From positions 24,712,428 to 24,776,427 of the forward strand of contig NC_084803.1 of assembly GCF_963583255.1 (NCBI RefSeq): a DNA stretch of 64,000 bases, in the 5' to 3' direction. The translations under genes were made by a program, and so were the position numbers. This stretch comes from Pyrus communis (lineage: Eukaryota; Streptophyta; Magnoliopsida; Rosales; Rosaceae). The notes beneath the pieces were generated by a model. The model searched no databases and was not told the origin of the DNA. It worked only from the letters and a program-made list of their open reading frames with translations. Of this stretch, positions 10,800 through 20,650 are shown in pieces; within the stretch, counting starts at the first letter, position 1, and every line of letters begins with the position of its first letter.

Positions 10800-13700
10800 A
10801 TGGCTGAAGAGAGCTCCGTGCATGGCGAAGAAGTAAACTCGCATGCTGCGTCTTCTTCATCTCATCTAGACGTTGATATCAATCCAAATCAACGTCTCAG
10901 TTCGGTCCTACTAAATGAGTTCAACTATCTTCCGTGGGAGAGAGCTGTCTCTCTTGCGTTAGGAGGACGATCGAAGCTTGGTTATGTTAATGGCGTGATT
11001 CCAGCACCTGATGTGTCCTCATCCGATTACAATGATTGGCTGTGCAAGGACCAGCTGGTCATGTCATGGCTGCTCAACTCTATGGATCAAAAGGTTGCAG
11101 AAATCTTCAGTTATGCGGAATCTTCATACGTTATCTGGAAAAATCTCAAAGAGATGTATGGAAATCAGAATAACACAGCTCGAGTGTTCCAGCTAAAGAA
11201 GGATATTGCTAGTCTACAACAGGAAGGGAACTCGTTTGTGCATCATCTTGGCAAGTTGACCACCATGTGGAATGAGTTGAATGTTTATCGGCCACACACC
11301 ATTGACGCTGCCGTGTTGATCAAGAGAGCTGAGGAAGATAAAATCTTTCAGCTTCTAGCAAGTTTGAGCTCTAAATACGAAGATCTCAGGAGTCATGTTC
11401 TCATGAATCCTGAACTTCCTTCCTTCTCAAGTGTGTGTGCCACTATCCAAAGGGAAGAAACTCGCAGAAAAATCATGACTGTGGAATTAAAGTCAAATAT
11501 ACCAGAATCTAGGGTATATTTCTCAAATCACAAGGCTAGTGAAGAGAGGAGATATAAAGGAAAGAAACCCACTGTGAAGTGTAGCTATTGTGATAATGGT
11601 GGACATACACGAGATCATTGCTGGATTCTCCATCCTGAACTAAGGCCCAAGCATTCGAGGGACAACAACAAGAGCTTCATTAGAGGAGCACACAACTCAT
11701 CACCCAAGGCAAATCATACCATGACCTCTCATTCCGAGGAAGCACAGATGTTCACCTCTAATCCGGCCATGCTGATAAATGAATTTGCTGTCTTCCTTCA
11801 CAAGAAACAAGGTGGTGGGGAGAATGAAGGATCAACCAGTCATGTTGACAACAAACCAGCTGCTCTACTTGGGCAGTTTGCTGGTTTTTTGGCTGGGAAA
11901 GAAGGCGTGACACAACAGGATATTCCAGGTATCTTACGATCCTTCTCAACTGCTCTTAAAATAGGTAATATGCATGATTATTGGATTATAGATTCAGGAG
12001 CCATTGATCATATGACCAACAAGTCCACAAATCTGTATGATTTTAAAAAACTTTCACATCCATCCCAAGTGTCAGTTGCTAATGGCAAGGGTGCCATGGT
12101 TGTAGGGAAAGGAAAAATACATTTGATCTCTAGTAATGTCGAGTCTGAGGCCCTATATGTTCCTTCATTCCCTTTTCAGCTTTTATCTGTTGGAAAAATC
12201 ACAAACTCACTAAACTGTACTGCCATATTCTCTCAAAAAACTGTGTTTTTTCAAGATATCACCACCAAGAAGATGATTGGTGAAGGTTTTTTTCTAAACG
12301 GCCTTTACTATCTTTTCCAGCATGTTCAAACTCCCAAGGCTTTTCAAGTCACCTCAAGCCTAATTCAGGAACAACAACTTTGGCACCGACGCCTTGCACA
12401 TCCTTCTGATAAAGTCCTATCCCTTTTGTTTCCAAACCTGTGCAAGGTTACAAGTTCTTGTGATGTGTGTCATTTTTCTAAATTCACTAGATTACCTTTC
12501 ACCTCCTCTCTATCTAGGGCTAATAATCCTTTTGAAATCGTGCATTCCGATGTTTGGGGACCAGTTCTAGAGTCCTTTGACGGATACAAATACTTTGTAA
12601 CCTTTGTGGATGATTTCACAAGGATAACTTGGTTATATCTTTTGAAATTTAAAAATGAAGTGATGGGAGTTTTTCAAGATTTTCATAGACTTGTAAACAC
12701 TCAATTTGCTTCAAATATTCATGTCTTACGATCAGATAATGGCTCCGAATATATGTCCCATAATATGTCTCATTATCTAAGCACACATGGCATACTTCAT
12801 CAAACCAGTTGTGTTGGAACACCCCAACAAAACGGGGTAGTAGAAAGGAAGAATAGAGACCTACTTGAAAAAACTAGGGCCTTGATGTTTCACTCGAATG
12901 TGCCGAAAAAATTCTGGTCTCAAGGTGTTCTCACTGCTGCATATCTTATCAATAGATTGCCCAATAAGGTTTTGAATTTTAAATCACCCTATGAGATCCT
13001 AAAAGGCAGACAAATTGATTTGTCACACTTACGAGTGTTCGGATGTACATGCTTTGTTCACATTCAAGCACAAAAACGTGACAAGCTAGAACCACGGGCT
13101 GCCAAATGTGTTTTCTTGGGCTACTCTTCCACTCAAAAGGGTTACAAATGTTACAATCCCGCAACTAGGAAAATGGTTGTTTCAAGAGATGTAAGATTTG
13201 AGGAACCAATGCCTTACTTCACACAACCTCTGGACCACTCTCAAGAGGGGGAGAACATGCTTGACTTGTTCCCAATACCATATCCATGTAAAGAAGACGC
13301 AACGGGTGTCATAAGGGACCAAACACTGAATGAGGTCCATTCTCAGTCTCACAACCTGCAGAACACACCACCAGTGGCACCTGATGAACTTATCTTATCT
13401 GAACCCTCAAGAAGTCCTCCCAACCAAGAGACTGCTCAACTACCAGTGGTTCAACCTCCCACAGTTCGTCGAAATCCTTCCCGTGAGAGGAGACTCCCAT
13501 CCAAGTTAAATGATTATGTAACTTACAATGTCAGGCATCCCTTAACTTCTGTTATTAATTACAGCAAAGTGTCACCTTCATTTGCTGCATTCCTCAATAC
13601 AGTTACTGAGACCTATGAACCTCAAAGCTTTCAAGAAGCTAAATTACATAGCGAATGGAGAGCTGCTATGGCAGAAGAGCTTCAAGCTCTTCACGAAAAC

Positions 13701-15152
13701 AACACCTGGACCATCATGAAGCTTCCTAAAGGAAAGAAGGATGTAGGAAGTCGTTGGGTGTACAAGATCAAGTTCCATTCAGATGGCACGATTGAAAGAC
13801 ATAAGGCTCGATTGGTTGCTCGTGGATTTACTCAGACTTATGGAGTAGATTACAAAGAAACCTTTGCACCTGTGGCAAAGATGAATACAGTGAGGGTGCT
13901 GTTATCTGTTGCCATTAACAATACATGGCCTCTCTTTCAAATGGATGTTAAAAATGCCTTTTTACATGGGGAACTAGAAGAAGAAGTTTTCATGAAAATC
14001 CCTCTGGGTCATCCTCAATCAAACAATCCAGACCTGGTGTGCAGACTTCATAAAGCCATTTATGGCCTCAAGCAAAGTCCCCGAGCATGGTATGCCAAGC
14101 TCAGTCATGTCCTAGAGGGAGTTGGTTTCTCTCGGAGCAATGCTGATTCCTCCCTATTTGTGCGATCAGGCAAATCTGGTAAACTTGTGGTGCTTATTTA
14201 TGTCGATGACCTAATTGTCACAGGTGATAATGTTTCTGAGATTAGTGCTCTTAAACAATATCCCCGTCACAAATTTGCTATCAAAGATCTCGGCACTCTT
14301 AAATATTTCTTAGGAATCGAGGTGGCACATTCCCACAAGGGCTGTTTTCTAAATCAGCGCAAGTACATCATTGATCTTCTCCATGAGGCAAACATGACAG
14401 ATTGTAAACCTGCTCGGACACCTTTGAATAGCAACTTGAAGCTGCAGTCTCATGGTGATCTCATTCCTAATATAGAGTATTATCAGAGATTGGTTGGCAA
14501 GCTTATTTACCTAACTATCACTCGTCCTGATATATCATATCCTGTGAGCCGTGTTAGTCAGTTCATGCATGCTCCAAACACAGATCACATGAAGATTGTT
14601 CACCGTATGCTTAGCTATCTGAAGGGTTCCATTGGTAGAGGGATCCTCATGCGTAATAATGGTCATACTCAGATCTCGGGATATACAGATGCAGATTGGG
14701 CAGGGAACTCTCTCGATCGCAAATCTATCACTGGTTTTTGCACATTCGTAGGGGGTAATCTTGTAACCTGGAAGAGCAAGAAACAAAGTGTGGTTGCACG
14801 CTCAAGTGCAGAGGCAGAATATCGTGCTATGGCATCAACGACATGTGAACTCACTTGGCTCAAAACTCTACTCTCGGATCTAGGGTTTCCTCACCCGCAA
14901 CCTATGTCCCTTCACTGTGACAATCAAGCAGCAATGCACATCGCATCAAATCCTGTCTTTCATGAGCGAACTAAACACATTGAAGTTGATTGTCATTATG
15001 TTCGGAATCAAGTGCAGTCCAAGGTAATTGCTACACACTTCATTCGCAGTCATGATCAGCTAGCAGATATCTTCACCAAAGGACTGGCATTTACTACTTT
15101 CCATCATCTCCTATCCAAGCTCGGATCAATTGATCCCTTTGATCCAGCTTGA
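10800..15152 (+). CDS. Copia gag-pol polyprotein, 1450 residues, intact
   Basis: A single frame runs from ATG 10800 to TGA 15152. Domains in order: a UBN2-type Gag (about residues 40-230); a CCHC zinc knuckle CSYCDNGGHTRDHC (about 261-274); an aspartic protease with DSGA (about 398); the pre-integrase and integrase zinc-binding segment HRRLAH...CDVCH (about 527-560); an integrase core with D at HSDVWG (~583), D at RSDNGSE (~645) and E at NGVVERKN (~682); a copia reverse transcriptase with LVARGFTQ (~1005) and the catalytic YVDD (~1133); and an RNase H with TDADWAG (~1296) and SSAEAEYRA. The length is normal for autonomous plant copia. Catalytic residues I checked are all present and there are no stops or frameshifts. 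The product would make virus-like particles and reverse transcribe and integrate the element. Lineage within copia is not assigned. Confidence 0.95.
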   Translation: MAEESSVHGEEVNSHAASSSSHLDVDINPNQRLSSVLLNEFNYLPWERAVSLALGGRSKLGYVNGVIPAPDVSSSDYNDWLCKDQLVMSWLLNSMDQKVAEIFSYAESSYVIWKNLKEMYGNQNNTARVFQLKKDIASLQQEGNSFVHHLGKLTTMWNELNVYRPHTIDAAVLIKRAEEDKIFQLLASLSSKYEDLRSHVLMNPELPSFSSVCATIQREETRRKIMTVELKSNIPESRVYFSNHKASEERRYKGKKPTVKCSYCDNGGHTRDHCWILHPELRPKHSRDNNKSFIRGAHNSSPKANHTMTSHSEEAQMFTSNPAMLINEFAVFLHKKQGGGENEGSTSHVDNKPAALLGQFAGFLAGKEGVTQQDIPGILRSFSTALKIGNMHDYWIIDSGAIDHMTNKSTNLYDFKKLSHPSQVSVANGKGAMVVGKGKIHLISSNVESEALYVPSFPFQLLSVGKITNSLNCTAIFSQKTVFFQDITTKKMIGEGFFLNGLYYLFQHVQTPKAFQVTSSLIQEQQLWHRRLAHPSDKVLSLLFPNLCKVTSSCDVCHFSKFTRLPFTSSLSRANNPFEIVHSDVWGPVLESFDGYKYFVTFVDDFTRITWLYLLKFKNEVMGVFQDFHRLVNTQFASNIHVLRSDNGSEYMSHNMSHYLSTHGILHQTSCVGTPQQNGVVERKNRDLLEKTRALMFHSNVPKKFWSQGVLTAAYLINRLPNKVLNFKSPYEILKGRQIDLSHLRVFGCTCFVHIQAQKRDKLEPRAAKCVFLGYSSTQKGYKCYNPATRKMVVSRDVRFEEPMPYFTQPLDHSQEGENMLDLFPIPYPCKEDATGVIRDQTLNEVHSQSHNLQNTPPVAPDELILSEPSRSPPNQETAQLPVVQPPTVRRNPSRERRLPSKLNDYVTYNVRHPLTSVINYSKVSPSFAAFLNTVTETYEPQSFQEAKLHSEWRAAMAEELQALHENNTWTIMKLPKGKKDVGSRWVYKIKFHSDGTIERHKARLVARGFTQTYGVDYKETFAPVAKMNTVRVLLSVAINNTWPLFQMDVKNAFLHGELEEEVFMKIPLGHPQSNNPDLVCRLHKAIYGLKQSPRAWYAKLSHVLEGVGFSRSNADSSLFVRSGKSGKLVVLIYVDDLIVTGDNVSEISALKQYPRHKFAIKDLGTLKYFLGIEVAHSHKGCFLNQRKYIIDLLHEANMTDCKPARTPLNSNLKLQSHGDLIPNIEYYQRLVGKLIYLTITRPDISYPVSRVSQFMHAPNTDHMKIVHRMLSYLKGSIGRGILMRNNGHTQISGYTDADWAGNSLDRKSITGFCTFVGGNLVTWKSKKQSVVARSSAEAEYRAMASTTCELTWLKTLLSDLGFPHPQPMSLHCDNQAAMHIASNPVFHERTKHIEVDCHYVRNQVQSKVIATHFIRSHDQLADIFTKGLAFTTFHHLLSKLGSIDPFDPA

Positions 15153-15159
15153 GGGGGAG
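15151..15159 (+). other. Polypurine tract of the copia element
   Basis: GAGGGGGAG overlaps the last two bases of the stop codon and directly precedes the 3' LTR. Confidence 0.85.
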
Positions 15160-15475
15160 TATTGGAAGAAGTTCTAGGGTTAGTATAAATCCTAGTCGGC
15201 AAGCATGGGTGTATGTACCTGCCATCATTACAACTATAGTCATCATTGCCATAAAGGAAAGATAGCAAGAGTGTGCACTCTGGAAAGAAATGTTGCATGT
15301 GATTGCTGACTCCTGGACAGCAGGGAGGTCATTTACTTTGTATTATTGCTGCATGTGTGCTGTTGCATCCGGTTACAAGGGTGTAAAGCTTTCTTTGTAT
15401 TGTGTATAAGTATGCCTTCCCATAAGGCCTTCTATGATATGAAATGTATTACAATTCAAGTCAGAAAAATCAATA
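15160..15475 (+). repeat. 3' LTR of the copia element
   Basis: Same length and ends as the 5' LTR. The three differences I see are all transitions (for example GACAGCAAGGG against GATAGCAAGAG). Confidence 0.9.
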
Positions 15476-16417
15476 ATTGCGGTAGTGGCATATCTTCATT
15501 TTAGCTTTGGAATTGAGGTAAGGGTTTCTTGAGAAACTTATCATTATTGGGGTATCTATTTTGTTTAAACTTTTTGAAATATGTGTTACACTTGATGTAT
15601 CTTTATAATTGATAATATGTGTATTTAGAATATGATATTCATATTACTGTTATTGCTAATAATGTGGATACCGAAATAATGTTGATTATATGCATATCAT
15701 TTCATACTGGAGCAGATGGATTTTATTGGTTTATTCAAGAATGGAATATGGAAATGGAAATATTCTTTTGTGTAGTTGTTCGACTCTCGTAGGTACTAAC
15801 AAGGGTGACAAAAGTGAAATTATAGGAATGGTATGACGTAGTGGGGACTATGGCGACTGAGAGAAGAACACGATGACTAACAAAATGGGTACTTGGGATG
15901 ATTGAGTTATGGGGGTTAATTTTTATAATAGAGTATCTATACCACTGCTACAGTGGAAAAAATGCATGGTATGAGATGTGCATGTCTGCATGCTTTACTA
16001 TATAGATTAATGGGTTGGGTAATTGAAGTTAAGCTGCATTAATAATTTATTAGTTAAATGTTGATAAATGAGAATTTGTTATAATTGATTCATGTTGCCT
16101 AACACTTAGTTTAGCCTTGACAATTATTCTTGATAAGACTTATGTCATTACTGAGCTGTGGTTTCGCTCACCCTATATGTTGTAAACCTTGTAGGCTCCT
16201 ACAAGATTAATGAAAGGTAGACGAGCTGAGGTTTTGTTAAACGAGAAATTTAGAGGTTTCATTTTATTATTTATACACTCTGTAAAGATTTTGGAGTTAT
16301 TTTATAGGAGAAGGTTTTTTTGTTTTTTTGAAGTTTTCTTATTTTTACTTTTACTCGCGCTTTGAGCGCAGGGTTGATTTTTTTCCACTGACTCCGTGTC
16401 CAGGGTGCGACATTTCA

Positions 16418-17673
16418 AGTAGTCTAAGAGTTATCCTAGTCATTAGTGGAAGCACGGTTCCTACTAGTGATATAGGAATTCAACCATATCTTCTAGTAGT
16501 TGATTTAATTCTTCATAAAGCTACATAGTGCGTATTAGTCGGGTTGTCTAGTTGTTAAATACTATGTTGTGAGTCCTTTTGAAGTTATTCCCTTTTGTTT
16601 CATCAATTTGTCCATTTCTATTGATCTTAGCATGTTCTTGTAAAAGATAATGATGGACATTTCCCTACATATAACCACTTTATGTTAGGTTGGTGAAACC
16701 AACATCCATAGGTTATCCTTAGGATGTTACATAACATACATTCTTTAACAATTGAAGAGTTAGAGATTTTAACAATTAAAATTTCAAGCTCATAAAGTTT
16801 GGTGTTTTACCTTTAATTTTAGACAACTATAAACTAATCATATTTAAGCCTATATCCTTTCCTCCTGTTTCTGATGACTCTAATGAGAAGGTGCATTATA
16901 CATTCAAAGGGTATAATTATTTTATGGAGTACACGAGTAGAGGACATTGTGTAGAAGCTTCAAATCTTTTAAGCTTATCATTTAATTCCACAATATGGAT
17001 GTCTTGTTATTAAGTGACTTATAAGGTCTTTAAACTCTTTGTAGATTTTAGATGCTTATTCTTGGTTTGATTACTACTAACACACTTGAAATATCTTAAA
17101 ACAATTGAAAAGTGTCCAATTAGTTGTTCAAAACAACTAGTTGAACCAAGAGCGATCTTGGTGATTGTGTTCAAGTGAGTTACAACCATATAAGAAACTC
17201 TTCCTTACTTACTACTGTACACTTATTATAATTTGATCTTCCTTTCCTACAAGAAATGAATCTCTAGACTTTCTCAATTCTTACAAAACTTATATGTAGG
17301 CAATTGGAACCAAATCCAAAGATTCATTGTATCCATCTATGGACAACATGTGTCAGATCTATCTTTAATTGATAAATTCAAAGTTGGTTTATCACATTAT
17401 CAAAGTGATAGATTACTTTGTATTCCATTTGGAATACCTAGACAACATTCAATTCTCAACACTACTTTAAGGAACAAATGTAATAGAAGACATTTATCAC
17501 ATTACACTAATATGATTAGTGAAGCATCAATAAGTTTATACAAAATAATTAGCTCTAACATTAGAGACTAATTATATGCCTTCACATAGATACCAAAATG
17601 GGTCTTCCATCATATGAAGCCACATAATAAGTTCTTAACAAAATTAAGAAAGTTTAAAGTTTGTTTTAAATGC
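16418..17673. other. Unassigned AT-rich sequence
   Basis: This continues the sequence interrupted by the solo LTR. The longest frame (73 residues, 17350-17571) has no recognisable motif. I see no gene. Confidence 0.4.
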
Positions 17674-17681
17674 CTACAGAC

Positions 17682-18742
17682 TAGACGTGGCATTCGTGTC
17701 GTGTTCTCCGTATTCGTGTTGTTTTCATGACATACCCGATATCTTAATGAGTCGTATTGTGTAACATCCGTTAAAGTAAATGGGTACTACGACCCGATCC
17801 AAAATCGACTCGTTAATATTATCAGGTAATATGATCCGACCCACTATCTGTTAAAGAAAATATATTTTAAATCAATAAACAAAATGAAAAACATAATTTG
17901 ACAAAAAAAAAAAAAAAAGGAAAATATAATACTAAATTAGTATATGCATACTACATTGTCACATAAATATTACTTCAAAACACAATATATATATATATAT
18001 ATTTGACTTTCAAGTATTACATACTCCAAAATAAGAGCCTAATGAAAAAATATTAGTACATTACTACAAAATACCAAATGTTCAAGGATGTGCAAAATGA
18101 AGAGAGTTGTGTTTCAAGGTTGAAGAACCTTGCACGTTTATATATGCTTTCATATTTTTTCAGACTTATGCATCAACTATTATGAATTTTATTTGTTTTG
18201 GACTCACTTAAAAATACTATTTATGAGGATTTGAATGGTTTTAAAAATTTAAATGACAATGTACCCATGCTCAAAGCGTAGAGAATGCGATCACAAGTGT
18301 TTGCATATTTTGTCACATTTTTCGCAGTTGTGAATTCATTATTAGAATTTTTTTAATGTGTTTATATATTTTATACTTTATATAAAATAATAATACAGTA
18401 ATACCCATTTATTATAAAATATATACATACACACTATGGATGTTGTATTTTATAGTAAGTTTTGTTTTGTTTTGTTTTGTTTTTTTTTTTTGGGTAGTTT
18501 AAAAAATTAAAATTATCAAATTATGGCTGGTGTATATTGTAGTAAGTTTCTTTACTAGTTAAAAAAAATTAAATTATCAAAAGAACTTTTTTCTTAACGT
18601 GTCGAAACAGATTACCTACGTGTTATCTTCGTGTAAACTTATCAAGGACCCGTTATTAACGGGCTGATTAATCATCGTGTTGACTCAAAATCGGTTATTT
18701 TCGTGTCATGTTAACGGGTCATGTAAGAAATTACCAAGTCTG
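17682..18742. mobile_element. Non-autonomous hAT-like element, copy 1
   Basis: The ends TAGACGTGGCA (left) and, reading inward from the right, CAGACTTGGTA form short imperfect TIRs. Subterminal sequence is rich in GTGTCGTG / ACCCGTTAA words. The 8-bp flanks are CTACAGAC (17674-17681) and CTACAAAC (18743-18750), a one-mismatch TSD of hAT size. There is no transposase frame in its 1061 bp. Both ends recur at 24970 and 37305, supporting the boundaries. Confidence 0.7.
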
Positions 18743-18837
18743 CTACAAACTTCCTAAGTAGCTAGCAAAATAAGAAGTGGGCTGAACTCTTCCACTTCAT
18801 TTTTCCTTCTTGCTTGTTCATCTTCTACTTGGCTCCT

Positions 18838-19769
18838 TCACCTACAGACAATTCCATAAGTGATTAGCATTTTATATCTCATATAAAAACTATAAGACCT
18901 AACAATTAGAATTTTACATAAGAACAAACTTGTACCTGCAGGTTTGCCCTTTAGAGATGCGATGTAAGAAGTGCAATTCCTCTTCCAATGCTCGTCCTTT
19001 CCACAGTGGAACCAAGGTCCCTTGGGTTTCTTTTCCTTTTTCTTCTTCTTCACTTCTCCTTGGGCTTTGGTAGTTGATGACTTCTTCGCCTTACCTTTTC
19101 TAGTACCTTTTGGCTTGGCCTTGGAAGATGATGGCTTGTTGTGGACTACAGCTGAAGTCACTACAATGCTTTCTTTCTTCGTAGTGTTTTTAGCGGCTAA
19201 CATATTTAGTAACTCAGAGAGAGTACTATCCATCTTGTTCATGTTGTAGTTCATGACGAACTGTGAGAACAAATCAGATTGAGAAGCCAAAAGGAAGTCC
19301 TGGGCCAATTCCTCATCATGAGGAGTACCTAAGTTCTCCAATTGCTCAATGAATTCAATCATCTTCAGTACATGCTGATGCACTAGGACTCCCTTAACCA
19401 TTTCAGTCTTGATAAGTTCACGAACAATGTTGAAGAGACGGTTGTGCATCCTTTCACCATATTACTTCATAAGATGGAGTATGATGGAGCTTGCATAGTC
19501 CACCTCCTCATGATGTCCTTGTAACTCACATTCATGGAAGCTAGCAGATAGCACTTGGCCTATATGTCATCCTCAACATTCTTGTCAAACTTAGCACACT
19601 CATTCTCAATGGCATCAGTGCCATGAGCTATATGAGGTGGAGCCTTTTCTAGTACGTAAGCAATCTTCTCCAGTCTAAAGAGAATCTTGATGTTACGGTA
19701 CCAAAATGGGAAATGCTGCCCCTCAAGGCAATGCTTGTTGAGTATCTTTGATTGTGTGCTTCCAACCAT
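18838..19769 (-). pseudogene. Broken copia gag fragment
   Basis: Two frames in the same direction (19769-19560 and 19449-18838) together cover a copia Gag start (FPFWYRNIKILF) and the C-terminal part with LENLGTPHDEELAQDFLLAS, a Lys-rich linker and a knuckle reading WFHCGKDEHWKRNC. The first knuckle Cys is replaced, and the frame is interrupted between 19450 and 19560. No pol follows on the left. It is a dead fragment of an older copia element ending close to the minisatellite. Confidence 0.75.
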
Positions 19770-19816
19770 ATCTAAATAGATAACAAAATAAATTAGCTTG
19801 ATTGTCGTTAAAATTG

Positions 19817-20530
19817 AGTTATTGGGTACACAACCTGTTACTGTTCATCTATCTATTCATTTTTTGGTTTGCTTTAGAGTGAGAGCCAAGTTGGAGGAGA
19901 ATCATTTGTTAAGGCCTAAAGCTATTAAAGATTTGGTATTGGGTACAAAAATGTTATTGTTCATCTCTCTATTCATTGTTTGGTTTGCTCTAGAGTGAGA
20001 GCTAATTTGGAGGAGAATGATTTGTTAAGGCTTAAAGTTACTAGAGATTTGGAATAAGGTATAAAACCTGTTATTTTTCATTTTTCTATTCATGTTTGGT
20101 TTGCTTTGGAGTGAGCGCCAAGTTGAAGGCGAATGATTTGTTAAGGGCTTAAAGCTATTAGAGATTTGAAAATGGGTACAAAACCTATTATTGTTCATCT
20201 TTCTATTCATTGTTTGTCTGCTTTGGAGTGAGGGCCAAAAATGGAGGATGATGATTTGTTAAAAATTAAGCTATTAAAGATTTGGAAATGGGTATAAAAC
20301 CTGTTATTGTTCATCTTTCTATTCATTGTTTGGTTTGCTCTGGAGTCAGAGCCAAAAATGGAGGAGGATGATTTGTTAAGGATTAAGCTATTAGAGATTT
20401 GGAATTGGATGGAAAACCTGTTATTGTTCATCTCTCTATTCATTGTTTGGTCAATTTATTTTGGAGTGAGAGCCAAGTTGGAGGAGAATGATTTAAGCTT
20501 CGAGCTATTAGAGATTTGGAGAAAGAGGGC
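19817..20530 (+). repeat. Degenerate ~117-bp minisatellite, six units
   Basis: The word GGAGTGAGAGCCAAG (with variants) recurs near 19873, 19989, 20108, 20224, 20341 and 20463, spacing 116-122 bp. Each unit also carries TTATTGTTCATCTTTCTATTCATTGTTTGG and GATTTGTTAAGG...TTAGAGATTTGG. Open frames on both strands here are repeat artefacts. The array ends about 120 bp upstream of the GT47 start codon and so lies in its promoter or 5' leader. Confidence 0.85.
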
Positions 20531-20650
20531 ACCAAATCAAACCAAGTCTTCTCTGTCACTGCTTCAATTCAAACCACCATTAAACCAATTCTCTCTCTCT
20601 CTCTCTTCTAACATTAATTCCAAGTCGTCGTCTTCTTGTTCTTGTTCTCC

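Larger units (their letters stand above)
10413..15475 (+). mobile_element. Intact Ty1/copia retrotransposon
   Basis: The 316-bp LTRs (10413-10728, 15160-15475) start TATTG and end CAATA. The TSD ATTGC flanks both sides (10408-10412, 15476-15480). There is an initiator-tRNA-Met primer site, one uninterrupted gag-pol frame and a purine tract. The LTRs differ at three positions by my count (~1%), so the insertion is young. All parts needed for autonomous movement appear present. It is nested in the solo LTR at 9764-16412. Confidence 0.95.
9764..16412 (+). mobile_element. Solo LTR of a gypsy-type element, split by a copia insertion
   Basis: The left end TGTAAAACCCTG begins at 9764 and the right end GGGTGCGACA finishes at 16412. 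The flanking 5-mers are TTTCA (9759-9763) and TTTCA (16413-16417), a perfect TSD. Removing the copia element and one copy of its TSD leaves about 1.58 kb, a reasonable single LTR. A TATA-like CTATATATAG at about 10201-10210 suggests plus orientation. With no internal region or second LTR, it is a solo LTR left by LTR-LTR recombination. Confidence 0.8.

Noticed and set aside
10416..15472. Canonical TG...CA boundaries for the copia LTRs
   Set aside because: The 5-bp flanks then disagree (GCTAT against ATAAT); shifting to TATTG...CAATA gives a perfect ATTGC duplication.
18971..19249. 92-residue plus-strand ORF with a Phe run
   Set aside because: It is the reverse-strand shadow of the Lys-rich linker of the copia gag fragment.
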